A DNA stretch of 64,000 nt from Botryotinia globosa (taxonomy: Eukaryota; Ascomycota; Leotiomycetes; Helotiales; Sclerotiniaceae): contig RCSZ01000010.1 of the NCBI GenBank assembly GCA_014898425.1, positions 1,612,001-1,676,000 on the forward strand, written 5' to 3'. Numbering within the stretch: the first letter of the stretch is position 1; every line of letters starts with the position of its first letter. This document shows, piece after piece, positions 1 through 13,439 of this stretch. Under the pieces are notes generated by a model that had not been told where the DNA came from, ran no database searches, and saw only the letters and a list, made by a program, of their open reading frames with translations. A program made the translations under genes and the position numbers.

Positions 1-1250
1 TATATATATACTACTATATTATAGAGAATGTAGAGAAATATAAGAAAGTGGCTCATGATATAGACTGTAGAGACGGGAAATATAAGAAAGTGGCTCATGA
101 TATAGACTGCAAATTATTGAGATTGAAATAGACAATCGATTCATGGTGAATTGATATATAACCCTCCTTCTCTCATGACTCCAGATTCTTCATCCTTTCC
201 CCACGATATGACACATCTACCTAGAACTTTCTTCAGCTACGTACAGACTCCAGAGTGATACCTACCTATGTCGGGCATGCGAAGTATTTCTTTTTCTGGC
301 TGCACAAGTATCAGGTATCAGGTATCAGGTATCAGGTATCAGGTATGCAGGTAGGTAGGTATCTGGAGACTTTCTTCGCATCAATCGCAAAAGAAAGGAA
401 AACGTGACAAGGTCGAAAGAAAGGACGAGAGTGTCATCTGATGTGATTCTGTTCCTTCATTACTTCATCTACTCTAATAAAGTTTGGGGGAGACTTGGTC
501 ATATTTCTTCTTCACGGATTTGGGGATATGGATGGGTATGGATTGCCTGTCTAGCTATCTAGATTGTTGATAAGAGATGTATATATTCAGTAACACGGCT
601 CGTTCTAATATATCAATCATCTCAAGCAAGCATTGATCCAGCTCACCACATACACACTGTCATTCACTATCATTCCAAGGTTATTGCTACCATTGATTCT
701 TAGCTAATTACCTTTCCTTGTATTTTATATTTATACCTAGGTAGCAATCACATTTACATTTTGAATTGCCATTGATCTAATTAGAATTCATCATTTTCTT
801 TCCTTTTCTTTGTTTTCTTCAATTGATATATACTTATATACTTTGATATATATATAAACATCATTGATTACTAAACACCTACTTTGTACTTATTACTTAC
901 TTCACTAACTTACCTACCTACCCACCCACCCCTAGTCATTCTTTGGCCTGGCCCCTTTAAGGCTCAATCCTCGGTCCATCCATTCATCCATCCACATCCA
1001 CATCCACATCCACATCCACATCCACATCCATTCCATCCCATCCCATCCCATCCCATTCAGTTACTTTTCAATCCTGGAATCACCATTTTCATCCTTCATC
1101 CTTCATCCTCCTGTCATCATTCCGTCACAATTCTAACATCTGATTGTCACTTTCTACCACCACCTACGAAATATATCACGAGATAGATATTCCGTCGCAT
1201 TACACATCGACATCCTTACCTACCAAATCTTACATCATATCATATTCAAT
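1..1250. other. Gene-free stretch and rho3 5' leader with simple repeats
   Basis: No convincing coding sequence is visible. The stretch holds a 7-bp tandem repeat (TATCAGG, about five copies, 309-345). Close to rho3 lie an (ATCCAC)n tract (988-1030) and an (ATCCC)n tract (1033-1056). The region next to 1251 is pyrimidine-rich, as often seen in fungal promoters and leaders. The transcription start cannot be placed. Confidence 0.6.
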
Positions 1251-2297
1251 ATGCCGTGCGGACTCGGAGGCTCGAAAACTACCCAGAGGAAATTGGTCTT
1301 ATTGTATGTTGTATTTTACTTTTACTTATCTGCATTGAGGATTTCCCTGCCATGAATTTAGGTACAAGTGATTCTATCATATGGATCAAATTATGCGACG
1401 AAAGTACAGTCGGCGTTGAGTCGCATTGGAGGCGCAGTGGTGGAAATGATATATTCAATTTGGATACTGCGATTACGACTTCAATTGATCTACTGTTGAA
1501 GATTGGATTCCGGATAGAAGGATAGAAGGATAAGATTGCTAACATTATTCTGCTATTGTAGAGGGGATGGTGCTTGTGGAAAAACGAGTTTACTAAACGT
1601 TTTTACGAGAGGGTAGGTTTTGGATTCTCATGACGTTATCTTGGAGTTGTGATTACAGAGGGGCTGATGATGGAATTTTAGATATTTCCCAACCGTATAC
1701 GAACCTACAGTTTTTGAGAACTATGTTCATGGTAAGTTTCTCATTTTTCAATTTCTTCAATCAATTCATGACTACGTCATCATTTCCGCGGAATACCAAC
1801 TCACGTTCCTGCGTCATCTAGATATCTTCGTCGATGGTACACATATCGAACTTTCTCTATGGGATACAGCCGGCCAAGAAGAATTCGATCGATTGCGCTC
1901 GCTTTCCTACGATGATACGCACGCAATAATGCTTTGTTTCTCCGTCGACTCGAAAGATTCCCTCGAAAACGTCGAGTCCAAATGGGTAGGCGAAATCGCC
2001 GAGAATTGTCAAGGGGTCAAACTCGTTTTAGTCGCATTGAAATGTGATTTGAGGGAACAAGGTGCAGACGATGAAGCGACAGAGGGAACAGAAGGTGCAG
2101 AACCAAGGGAAAAGAAACCAATGATTGACTACAATCAAGGCTTGGAGGTGGCGAGGAGAATCAATGCGCTCAGATATTTGGAATGCTCGGCGATGAGGAA
2201 TAGAGGAGTCAACGAGGCGTTTACGGAGGCGGCTAGAGTCGCATTGAGTGTCAATCCAAATGGGGGTGATGGGGATGGAAAGTGTGATGTCATGTAA
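1251..2297 (+). CDS. rho3: Rho3-type small GTPase
   Basis: Rho-family GTPase that by family knowledge controls actin organisation, exocytosis and polarised tip growth from the plasma membrane. Four exons (1251-1303, 1562-1612, 1682-1731, 1822-2297) give 209 aa; all junctions are GT/AG and keep frame. The N-terminus MPCGLGGSKTTQRKLVLLG is Rho3-like. The P-loop GDGACGKTS (about residues 19-27), effector region YEPTVFENYV, DTAGQEEFDRLR switch II and a TKCD-equivalent ALKCD are all present. The Rho insert region is acidic and extended (about 20 residues rich in E, G and A). The C-terminus ends in CDVM, a CaaX box; Met at the last position favours farnesylation. The start is the first ATG giving the conserved N-terminus. 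The first intron is long (258 nt) and sits just before the P-loop, a split found in Rho genes. Confidence 0.95.
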
Positions 2298-3236
2298 AAG
2301 GTGTATAAAGTGTGAGGTAACTCGCTTTTGGAAAGAGGATGCGACTTACTCTTCATTTCTTGTTCTGGGTTTCGGGAAGGTTGGCGTTGGAGGGTTGAGC
2401 GTGCTTAGGTGGTACATATAATTTTACTGGAAGTAGAAGGGAACTCTCAAAGTGCTCTTCTGAAAGATTCCTTCGAGTCCAATTTCGAGATAGGTTGACA
2501 GCGGGAAGCTGCAATGGGTGCATAACCTACCTTTTCTTTCTTCCCATTACAATCCTCAGGGAGAAAAATGGAAGAGGGCTCTTCAATTCATGAACATATA
2601 ACTTCAATATCGACTTTCTTGACTTTTTCCCCCTCTCCGTCTTTTTTTCGTCTTCTCTTTTTCTTTCGCTTCTTCATTCGAAAATCCTGGGCGCTGGAGT
2701 GAAGAAAAGTATTGTTATGATGAGGGGATGGGGAGGTGGGGATTAGTGTGGAAGTTGAAGAAATTCATGGGGTGTAGAGGTATTATTTGGGGGAGAGGGA
2801 GGGGAGGGAGGGCAGGGAGCTATGAGGGTAAGGGAAGGGATATTAGGTAGATGATGGATTATTGGGGAATGGATTGGGAATGGGTGGTTGTGTGGTTGTG
2901 TGGTTGCGTGGTTGTATGGTTGGGTGGAAAATTGAGTGATTGATGGATGGATGATGGAGTGATTAGTGGATGAGTAGGATAGGATAGAGTAGAATAGGTA
3001 GGATAGAGATAATGAGGTAGATGGGATAGAATAGGATATCTATTTATTGATAAGAGTTGAGATTACAATTCCAGTAAATGAAATAGAAGAATTAGAATAG
3101 CTATTTAGTAGGTAGGTAGATGTTGTAGATTTGTAAATAGTAAATGTGGGATTGGATTGGATTGATGTTTTATACGTATGGTATGTATTATGTATGTATG
3201 TAAATGAGAAGAGAGAGAAGATGAAGAAATGAATAA
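2298..3236. other. Gene-free stretch, purine-rich low-complexity DNA
   Basis: Nothing coding is seen. From about 2700 to 3130 the + strand is strongly G/A-rich with short imperfect tandem units: TGGTTGTG around 2884-2930, GGATAGA/GGATAG around 2975-3040, and GATGGATGG around 2940. It is the 3' flank of rho3 leading into the hexanucleotide array. Confidence 0.6.
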
Positions 3237-3502
3237 ATAAATATAAATATAAATATAAATATAAATATAAATATAAATATAAATATAAATATAAATATAA
3301 ATATAAATATAAATATAAATATAAATATAAATATAAATATAAATATAAATATAAATATAAATATAAATATAAATATAAATATAAATATAAATATAAATAT
3401 AAATATAAATATAAATATAAATATAAATATAAATATAAATATAAATATAAATATAAATATAAATATAAATATAAATATAAATATAAATATAAATATAAAT
3501 AT
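3237..3502. repeat. (ATAAAT)n hexanucleotide microsatellite, about 44 copies
   Basis: A nearly perfect tandem array of the 6-bp unit ATAAAT runs for about 266 bp with no visible interruption. It lies between the 3' ends of rho3 (+) and the aquaglyceroporin (-). Because the unit length is a multiple of three, the minus strand stays open as an artificial Ile-Phe repeat; this is not a gene. Such length and purity suggest active slippage and possible length polymorphism. Confidence 0.97.
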
Positions 3503-3864
3503 ATAGATATCTATAGAAAAAAGATGAATGAGTAAATGAGTAGATAAATAGAAAAGTAATAAGTAAGAAAGGGAATTAGATATAGTAGTTGATAGATAAG
3601 TGAGGTAGATATACAATATAATGATATATAGTTCTATAGTATTGTGAAATGAATGAATAGATCGATAAAGTGATCTTTGTGATATCTGACATGTGATATG
3701 TGAAGTATGATAAATATTATAGTAGATTATACTTGTGTATCATTAAAGAAATAAGAACTCAACGCTATTATACACCTGAAACAAAAACCCTCAACTCCTG
3801 TACTTTTCCATCAACGCCTGATATTCATAATATAAGTGTTTATCCCCCATTGAAAAAGCAAAAA
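3503..3864. other. AT-rich 3' flank of the aquaglyceroporin gene
   Basis: No gene is visible. The sequence is AT-rich with GATAGATA-like runs and probably contains the 3' untranslated region of the minus-strand channel gene. Confidence 0.5.
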
Positions 3865-5728
3865 TTATCCCTCTTTCCCAAAATCCCCTTTCAACCCCAT
3901 TTCTACGTCCCTTTTAAAGATCCACCATCCCTTTTCCGCTTTTCCCTTCGCATTCTTCGCAATTTGCTTTCTCCTTTTTCTCGGATAATTAACCGGACTC
4001 TCGCCTCCTACGAAAATAGCCACATCATAAAATAGACCTCCGATTAACGCACCCGTGATTGTCGCGCCCCAAGCTCCATAAATCCACCATGAATTCGAGA
4101 CGGTAAAAACTTCGCTGCCGTAACCTACTGCTGCGGTGGCTAGGCGCGGGCCGAAATCTCGGGCCGGGTTAAGACATGCACCAGTAGTGTAGCCGAATGC
4201 CATAGTGAGCACAGTGACGACGAGACCGACGATGAGCGCGTGCATACCTGCTCCTGGAGGTGCGTTGGAGTCGTCTCCAAGGGCGAGGACGGTGCAGGCG
4301 AGGATGGCCGTGGCGACAAATTCGTTAAAGAAACTCGCAGAAGGACTAGCGAAGGCTTGGGGCTGTGTGTAGAAAGATGTCCCTGTGCCTCCGGCTAGTA
4401 GGTTGACTACTTGGCCATTGCCGAGTGTGCCACCAGTAGCATTGTATGTGGCAATTGCATCTTTGTAGATGCCGTATGCGATGAGTCCGGCCAGAAAACC
4501 GCCGAGAATTTGGGCGAGGATATAGACAAATGCTTTTCGTATAGGGAAGCCTCTAGATATACATAACATCAGGGATATGGCGGGATTAAGGTGAGCACCG
4601 GAAATTCCACCTGCGATGTAAATACCTATTGTGATACCTAACCCCCAAGCCCAATTTGTGGATTGATAATTGCCTGAAGTGTCTGCCGATGTTTGAACAG
4701 CAAGATTAGTGGCTATACCAATGAGGACTGCTATCATGGTCTATGGCCCCGTTAGATGTGTGAAATTAATGAATTGCGGGATCACCACTGGTAGATAAAT
4801 GACTTACTGCTAAGCACTCGGCTAATGGCTCACGAAACCTTTCACGAATTGCTGCCAAAGCATTGTGGTTGTCTCTTTCCTCTTGCATATACTGCGCCGC
4901 TTCATCACTATTTAAAGACCATTCATCGTCTTCTACCTTATCTCCCCTCTCCAAATCAAGCCCATTGTCGTTCTCGTCGTTTGCAAAGTCTGCACTTTGT
5001 GTCGTAGAATGATGAGTTAGCGTTGATCCTGAGGGCTGTTCCTCAACATCAGAAAGTCGAGTCGTGTTCTGTCGGCCCAGGTCCCCTTCCCCATCATCCT
5101 GAGGAGATCTCCACTCATCCATAGGGTTGTCTCTCTCGGCTAACGGAGTGCCATTGTGATCCAATATCAAGTTCTCGGAATCCTGCCTGTTAGATCTGTA
5201 GCTTTGTCTCCGTCCTCGCTCATGTTGTTGATGACCATAACCTCGGTTCTCTTCATTTCTGCCAAGTCGATTCGATTTCTTTTTTGCCTGCCCTTTTCTC
5301 TGATCGTCAATCATTCCAAGTTGCGGGATAGCCTCAGAACTTCCTGGCTCTGCATTTTCTGCCTCCTTATTCTCGACCGCGCCCTGTCTTCCTCGCCTCA
5401 TCCCTGGTCTGACCACTCGCGGCAGAGGTTTCGCCAATCCCCATACCGGCTGATCCTTTGGTTTTTGGTAATTTGGATTGAAATCGTAATATTCTCTGTC
5501 GACATAATGAGGTTCGCGTTGAACCCCTCCATTATTACCAGCTAAGGAGTATTGTGGTCGATCTTCGAGTGGTGTATTATTTGTTGGTTGACGTACTCCT
5601 TGGGGCCGTAAACCTGGCATATGTGATCTTTTGGAGCCGTGGGCTTGTCCATTAACGCTGCCCTCTCTGACCGACGGCGCTGGAGGGTTTTGACCAGTCT
5701 CTCGCCCCTCATCTTGATCATCTGCCAT
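3865..5728 (-). CDS. Aquaglyceroporin (MIP channel) with long hydrophilic N-terminus
   Basis: Major intrinsic protein family channel for water/glycerol at a cell membrane. Two exons, 5728-4808 and 4740-3865, are joined across a 67-nt GT/AG intron and give 598 aa. The first about 300 residues are polar and low-complexity (rich in R, N, E, Q), as in Fps1/Yfl054c-type fungal channels. The membrane core follows, opening with REPLAECLAT across the splice junction. Both channel boxes are present: SGAHLNPAIS (Asn about residue 359) and TGACLNPARDFGPR. The Asp after the second NPAR is typical of glycerol-permeable members; water-only aquaporins usually differ there. The C-terminal tail is basic. Without the splice the first transmembrane helix would be cut in two, so the two reading frames belong to one gene. 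The solute is inferred from the NPARD signature only. Confidence 0.92.
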
Positions 5729-7355
5729 GAGAACGCCGATTATGTTTGATGTTGCCTTTGTTCACTCACTTACACACACGATATCAAAAGGCAACAAGAT
5801 ACAGAACAAGTCTCTGCGAATGAATGAAATACACTTACAAGAGGTCTCCAACTTACCCTGAGCATTGTGGCCTCAAATAGCATGATGTGGACGGCGATTC
5901 CTAATTGAAAAGTCGTCATAATTTCATCGACGGAGGGGAATTTTGTGGGTAGGATCGATATCTGACAATGGCAAAGTAGAAAAGTTAAACGTTGAAGACA
6001 TGTTTTGATTCAGTATGTGGATCATGCGGAGCTATTGGTCCTTGGTGGGAAAGGTTTTTTGTGGTCCTGCTGGTTTGTAGCATTGTACCGGTACCTACCT
6101 ACCTATCTATGTAAAGTAGTTCCTGTCGGCTGCTGTCGGTTCCTCTAAAGAATTCGGAATCAACTTCCATACATATGGGAAAAGGCGAGATCGACAAGTT
6201 AGAGATTCGTGAGTCGTGACAGAAGTAGAGTAGGGATGAGGAGGAAATCATCAGAAGCTTGTTTTTGGTTTTTGCTTTAATCTGTGTGGTAAGATTACAA
6301 TTCCTCATAGATTTGACTACACGTGACTTCGGTCCGATTTCATCAACTTGCAGCTACCTTGACTTTCCTTCGCTTCTCATACCAAAACCATTACTCATCA
6401 AACACCCTATATGTTCTTATTCAAGAGTTTATGACATATGAGGATAACCTATTTCTTCTTTGGACATGATCGACCCTTCAACTAAGACACTTTCGTTCGT
6501 TTCTTCTTCTTTGCTCCTCTTTTGAGGATATGACCATTGACCTCGCCTTGCGGAGTATAATCTCCACAAGCCTCGTTAAATGACACTGAAAGTGGGCTCC
6601 AGGTGCCGTGATGATATACCCATTAAAGTATCCCGATCGGACTTGAAACTCCTGCGTTTGTTGGCAAAGGATGCATTTCCGCGTTCAATGCCTATTTCAT
6701 TACATCGGACATGAGACTACAAGGTTATCCGATGTAACAATGTATCGGGGGGGCCAACAATCACATACTTGAGCGCACCAGATCTTGATTTCTTATGTCG
6801 TGCACATTGGCGAGTGTGATTGTTTCACCTCCAACAAGTTTTTCGACAAATTATGTGGACTTGGAATAGAACAAGCACACCAGCCTTAAACTTGAACATC
6901 TATCGAAATGGCAAGAAGTACCGACTTTGTGGAGAATTTCATCTTGTCTGTAACAACGATGCTTTGTTGATCAAGATACCAAAAGATTGAATATGAAGGA
7001 AAGATAGAGCTTATTCTCAAACAGTGCGAGTACATCGGAAAAGTTCGAGTTAAATTTGGAACTCTCGTACCACTACTTTCAAGTTATCTGTATAGCAAGC
7101 ATGAAATGGGCATCCAAGGAATTCGCTGCAGACAATCACGTTCTCCCGGAGTTATACAGAATCGACTATTAGAATACGCATGCATAGGGTAAAACTTATA
7201 GCAAGATATTGAACTCCTTGGCCGACAGTCAGTCCCTTCGTTACCCACAGTTTATTCCTCCCAAAATAATCATCTTCTACGTCATCATCGGAAACCGTTG
7301 AAAGCTCGACACCGAATTGTTCCAATTCTTAGGGTTTGTGATCCACCCGATGATC
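5729..7355. other. Intergenic stretch without recognisable gene
   Basis: About 1.6 kb between the aquaglyceroporin start and the 3' end of the NRPS remnant. Only short unconvincing frames occur. The part next to 5728 should hold the channel gene's promoter. A short (CTAC/CTAT) run lies near 6092-6112. Nothing else was identified. Confidence 0.55.
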
Positions 7356-9307
7356 TCAAGCAATTTGCTCACATAGCCGTTGATTTTCAGTGGTATCTAA
7401 TTGCGTGTCGTCCCAGGATACCACACAGCAGAAGCGTTCCGCATTTGCCATACCACAGTTCCAGAAGAAGCCACTATGGATTTTGGGTTAGTAACATTTT
7501 TGAAAATTTCCAAGATCAAGATCTCTCACCAGTCAGGCCAGTCCATTCTTCCCAAAGGCTTCAGAGTCGAATAATCGCCAAAACTAGAATCAAGATACTT
7601 CAAGCTTAAATCCCAATTGAATACTTGTCTCATCGCAGCCTCTTTTGCAATAGGCCCCTCGTCTTCGCCTAGCCCACTCGGGATTTTGAACCATGGTGCA
7701 TAAGCGTGCGACCTCAGTGCTTCATCATCTTTGCCCATTCTTCCTAGAAGTTCACCACAAGTTTCTTTTGGCTTGATCTCTATCATGTTCATGTTCCAAG
7801 TCAAAGTGGGGCCACCAATGCTCATGGCAGGAGGCAGGCGATCTGCAATCCACTCTGAAAGGAACGGCCAACTACGACTTGCGTCGAAGTTATTGAAGAT
7901 AGCATGTGGCTTTCCCGTTTGTATAATGTTGAAAATGGAGGTAGCAGTTTGGACGATGACTGGTGCTTGGATAAAGTGCTGCGTCCGAAGCCGCTCCATA
8001 TCAGGGAAATCCTGCATTCGCGCAAGTCTTGGTCTTGGCCGCGGATCTATGTTAAGCTTCATTCTTTTGGTATTACGAGTGATGAAATCTTTCGATCTCC
8101 TGTCATTCCCAACCATCCAACCAGGAGCTCGTTTGGGTGGCCATAGAGCCTCGGTAAATCTTGAAATACCTCGAAGCCTCCTAACATGAAAGTTGACATC
8201 TGAGAGAGCGAGTGAGCTATCTTGGTATTGTTGATACATATCAGCGAAAAATCTAAAGGACGTGCTAGGGGTCGCTGTTGCTTTTGGATTCTGTGCGAAC
8301 ATATCGAGATCGCTCTACCATCCATATGCGAACAATGCATCAAAGACAGAATGATTCAAAGTCAAGATCAACGCTGATGTATCTTTGCCCTCAATATCTG
8401 CAATTATAGGTGGGAACATTCGATCTCCAAAGTTTTGGTCGGAATCATCAATTAGATATTCTTGAATTTCTGACTCGTGAGAGAGATTCCTCTGCGAGAT
8501 CAGTATGTTATACACAGCTTGAGACGGACGGAAGACCGCGTGAACAGCTAGCGCACCCGAAAGCTCGACCAAAACTGTCCGCAAAACCGGTCTGGTCAAA
8601 AGAGATATCTCTAATGCTGCACGCACCTGGCTAGAATTGTGATCTTTGATTTCGAACGCTATTCTTTGGCGATATGATTGTGGTCTTTGTCCTTTTGTGA
8701 ACCCCTGAAATGTGTCTTTGATTGCCAAAACATCTTCTATGTCATTCTCCCATGTTGGACCGGGCTTTTGCAGAGCTGCGTTAGTTGTCTCAGTCAAAGC
8801 ATGATGATGCTGGCGCATGTTTCCCTCCTGAGAATGTGGTACTTTCCGATCCGATTGATTAGATGCATTCGGATTGCTTTGGCCCTCAATATAGTTTACT
8901 TTATCTGAAAGGAAAGTAGATGAGTCTGGATGATAGTTTCATTCCATAAGAAGCTTTGTCTGCTGCTCAATGGTATTGTTTTTCTCTAAATCTGGCAAGT
9001 ACAATCTTTGACCAAGTCTGGTCCACAAGATCTTACAAAATCTCAATCTTGTAATGCTATCGGCAAAATTTGTTACATCGTCTTCCACCGGAATTTGATC
9101 CGGGGTTGCGTTCGTAAGCTCTGCCCAGATCCCCCGCAATTGAGCAATTCATTTTTCGCTGGGGGTTGTTTTTTTCGCTTCTGAGATTGTGGCGAAATGC
9201 TTATTGACGATGTTTTTCAATTCCACCTTCCGAATCTTTCCTGTCGCAGTCATTGGAAACGCTCTTAGGTGAAGGTCATCTAATGTTATGACAGAATGGA
9301 GTGCATA
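7356..9307 (-). pseudogene. 3' half of a broken A-T-C NRPS gene: end of adenylation, thiolation and condensation domains
   Basis: Distal part of a monomodular nonribosomal peptide synthetase. Read on the minus strand from the insertion edge, it shows the adenylation A10 motif PMTATGKIRK and then a thiolation domain with the phosphopantetheine serine in FADSITRLR. A condensation domain follows, with NHSVFDA in place of the usual HHxxxDG. A 56-nt intron (7474-7529, GTGAGA donor, CTAAC branch, ATAG acceptor) leads to a last exon 7473-7356 that carries the normal C-domain ending FFWNCGMAN...SWDDTQLD. One frame is kept throughout, but it has three nonsense codons: TGA at 9149-9151, TGA at 8939-8941 and TAG at 8315-8317. 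It is separated from its 5' half by the 11-kb insertion. The gene cannot make a full product. Confidence 0.9.
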
Positions 9308-9550
9308 TAAGTCAACCACCCTACTTTCGGGCCACCCCTGTTTCGGGCCACCCTTTTACACCAAAAATCACTTTTTTAATCTATTAATATCTCTATTAAT
9401 ATTGAATATAATTCAATAAAAATTTAAATCTTTATAATTCAAATCATTCCAAATCTGTTTTGAAATTTTTAGATTTTTAGGATTTTTCTGGATCGATTTC
9501 TAAAGCTTTGAAATATCGATTTTTAATTACATACAAATTACATACAAATC

Positions 9551-9711
9551 TGTGAGGACTGTAAACTAGAAAGGAGTTGTTTTAATGGTTTAGTTATTAA
9601 TAAAGATCTAAGAGGAAGTTAAAAACAAGGCTTCCAACTTATATTTGAAAAGATTAGCTAAAATGATTAATATAATTAATTATATGTATAAAGAGTTTGT
9701 ATACTTTTATA
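9551..9711 (-). repeat. Left LTR (3' LTR of the gypsy element)
   Basis: 161 bp aligned without gaps to 19648-19808. The first part keeps the original bases (TGTGAGG), while the last part is converted to T/A (ends CTTTTATA where the other copy has CCCTCACA). Differences are almost only C-to-T and G-to-A. The target-site duplication AAATC is directly to the left (9546-9550). Confidence 0.9.
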
Positions 9712-10324
9712 ATCATTTTTGTTTTATAAATAAGCTTTTGATTATTTTATTGATAATAAAAACTAATATTAAAAAAAGAAAAAAGAATTACAAAAACCTT
9801 ATTAATTAGATTCCAAATTATTTTTATAATTATAATATTTTATATTCTAAATTGTTTTTATATTTATAATACTTTATATCCCAAATTATTTTTATTATTC
9901 ATAATAATTGTGAATTCATTATTATTGATATTATTATATTAATGATTATTTAATAAAAATTGATATTTGGTTGTAAATAAAACAAAGGAAATTTGTTAAT
10001 TAATTGAAAAAGGAACTTTATATATCGCTTAAGTTTTTTCTAATTATTATTTAAAATCCATCTAATATTAGGCTTTGTATTATTGACTTTTAATAATAAT
10101 AATAATAAACTCTCTCTTCTATTGAATAATAATCTTCATTCTTACTGATATTATTTAAAATTTAGTTTTTTGATTGAATAATTAATATACTAATATTATA
10201 CTTATTATTTTATAATAACAAATTAAACATTATAGTATAAATTCAAAAAGATTTGATTAATTCGAAACCCTTTTTTTCTTTTAATAAATAATATATAACT
10301 TTCTTATTTAATTATATTACATTC

Positions 10325-10440
10325 TACAATTAATGTGAGCGAATCTTTGTGCTGGTCACGTGGTCCACTTCTGTAGCTAGTATTTATAGCCCTTTTCCTT
10401 GTAGCTTAAAAAAAGCAGTTAGTTCCTACTCACCAAACTT
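10325..10440. other. Less AT-rich island inside the AT-rich block
   Basis: Within otherwise extreme AT DNA, about 110 bp around 10332-10440 keeps normal composition (TGTGAGCGAATC, GGTCACGTGGTCC, TATTTATAGCCC). It starts TGTGAG, carries a TATA-like box and a CACGTG palindrome, and looks like LTR or promoter DNA that escaped mutation. No second copy was found in the block, so its nature is open. Confidence 0.3.
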
Positions 10441-13439
10441 TTAGTATATCTTATGAAATGTTATATAGAATCTTCCCCTTTTTTTTTTTTTTTGAAGTGA
10501 TATATTATGGTGATTTTCCTGTGGTATATATAAAGGATTACTTTATAATTCTATTACCTTTTATTTTTTTATATTAATAATTTATATAAAGAAGAATATT
10601 GAAAGATTAGAAAACTGTATATAAATCTGAACTTTTAAATTACTTCAAAAAGTAGAAAATCATTAGTTTAGAAAAGTTGATAGGAAATAAGGGAATGAAG
10701 AATTATTTAGTATTGTAATAAAATCAAAGTGATAATAATTTAATAATAAAAAGAAAAAGAGGAAAAACAAATATTCTATCTTCAAAATCAATCTGTGATT
10801 TTGTATAAATCTAAATTGAAGGTGAGATTATTTTTAATTGAATTATTTTTATTTCTTTTGAAAGATTGTAAAAACAAGTTATAGAAATTTTGTTATTTAT
10901 AGAATTCGTAGGAATTTGGATAAAGATTTGATTTTGAAAGAAAAAGTTTTCTTTTATAAAATGAATCTAAGATTTGTTGATTAATATTTATTTTTGTATT
11001 TAAGGTTTAATAAATATTAAGTTTATTTAGAATTTTCAAGATTATTTTGATTATATTTATATTTAGATAGAATTTAAAAATTCTAAGAAATTCAAAAACA
11101 ATTTATATTGAGGTTAGAAGTGTTATATTATTCAATTTAATTAAAAGGATTATTTATAAAAATAATTTTCTTATTTTTAAAAACAAATTTCCAAATATAT
11201 TTCTAAAAGAAATTTAAGATTTGAATTTCTTAGGATAAATTGCTAATCTATATTTTTGAATTTTTACAAATAAATTTATAATTATACAAATTTGAAAAAA
11301 ATTTTTTTTTTTATCAAAATTTAACAAAGTTATTAGAAAAAGAGTAAATAGAATAATAATCGAGTTTCTATTTATATTATACTAAAGATCCTTTAAATCT
11401 CTATATAATCATTTGATTATTATAACTATTTATTAATAAAAACAAAATCATTTAATATAAATTTGTATTATATCAACCTTCAATTTTAATAATAAATTTA
11501 AGATTTAGAATAATTATTTAATTATAAATTCGAAATCTTTAAGTTTATTAATTGGCTTTGATATTTTCAATATAAATAATCTTGAAAAAAATATTTTTAA
11601 ATTAAATATTTTTTTTTTATTTGATTAAAAAACAAATAAAAACAAGAAATCTAATAAGAATTTCAATTTAAAACTTTTAAAAAGAAATTTCAATATTCAA
11701 TAATTCACTATTTTCCTAAAATACTTTTTAAGAATTCTTATATTTTCAATACTACCTTTTAAAATTATTGATATACTATAATTCAAGAGTTTTAATATTA
11801 TCAAGTAATATAAAAATATAAAACAATTTTAACGAAATTATTATATTTTGAATAAAAATTTCCAAATATAAATTCTTTTATAAATAAACTATATATTTTA
11901 GAAAAAGATTAAAGTTATAAAGAAATAATAATTTAAAAAATAAAATTAGAAAAAATATTTTAAATTTATTTTCTTCAAGAAATATTTCAATAATAATATC
12001 CTTTAGAAAATATACTTTCACAAATATTTATAAAAATTTATTAAAAAATATAAATAGAAAAAAAATATTAGATATAATAATCTTAATTGTTTTATTAAAT
12101 AATATAATCAAATTATATAACAATTAATTAAAAATAAAGTTTTAATAAAAAATAAAGTTATTAAATTATTCCTCAAAAATATATTTTTTAAAGTTTTTTG
12201 AAAATATATTATTTAAATCAAATATAATATAAAACAATTAAATATAATAAATTAAAATAAAATATTTAATTGAATAATTCAATATATTAAAAACAAATTC
12301 TAATATATTTTTTTTAATATAAATAATAATAAGAATTCTAATTTTAATAAATTATTAGAATCTATTATTCCGTTTATAAAGATTTAGAATAAAGCAAAAA
12401 TTCTAATAATTTAAAAAAATAATAAAATAAAAAAAATAATAAAAACTTTTGAGAATTTTATATTTATTATAAAAAAACAAATATAATCAGATTTCAAATT
12501 TAAAAAAAAAATTGAAACTCATTAAATTCTTTTCGATTTAAAAGTAATAAAAATATTTTAGATTTCAATTTATAAATCTATATAAATTATAACATTTATT
12601 ACTATCAATACTATTATTAATTTAAAAATAATAGAAATTGTATATATAATTTATAAAAGAATATATTATAATTATAATAATAAATAATCTGATAATAAAA
12701 ACCATATTCTAAAAAAAGATTGCCCGATTTTTAAAAAGTATTTCGATAAAGGATTTGTACATTATAATAAATTAGAATAGCTAATATAAAAACTAATAGA
12801 TAGCTTAGATAATCCTATTTCAATTATATATAATAATAAAACCAACCCCAATTTAATAAAAATAATTAGATTGTAAGTTTTTCAAAACAATTAATTGAAA
12901 TTCTTTAAGAATAAGAAAATATTATATTTTATTAATATTAAAAAAGAATCTATTAATATTATATTAGAAAGAAAAATATATATTATTTAAAAGTATATTA
13001 ATGTTATAAAAGAGATGTAAAGAAAATATAGAAAATTATTTTATAATAATTTGAATAAGATAATCAAATTATATCCAAATATTTCTACAAAATCTACACT
13101 CTTACTTACAAACAAAATCCTTAAACTCAATCAATAATTTATAATTGAAATATTCTTTCAAAAGTTTGTATAGATTGAATCAATAGAAATCTATATTTAT
13201 AATTCTAAGAATCTTATAATAGAAATTATAATCGAAAAAATACTAAATAAAACTAAAAAGCCTAAAAAATAAATGATTCTCTAAGTAATGAATAATAATT
13301 ATAAAATAATAAAAAAAGTCGATTAAAATATTCTATCGATTATAATCTTTATTACTATAGATTTCATTATCAAAGAATACCCTAATATATAAAAAAAATG
13401 AACTATAAAAATAAATGATTTAATAAAACTATTAATCTT

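Noticed and set aside
3188..3616. 142-codon minus-strand frame rich in Ile-Phe repeats
   Set aside because: It is only the translation of the ATAAAT microsatellite; no gene features.
4766..5728. 320-codon minus-strand frame as a separate gene
   Set aside because: It ends at a clear GTAAGT donor, and joining to 4740-3865 restores the first membrane helix of the aquaglyceroporin, so it is exon 1.
7731..8189. 152-codon + strand frame opposite the NRPS condensation domain
   Set aside because: Shadow of the minus-strand coding sequence; no recognisable protein.
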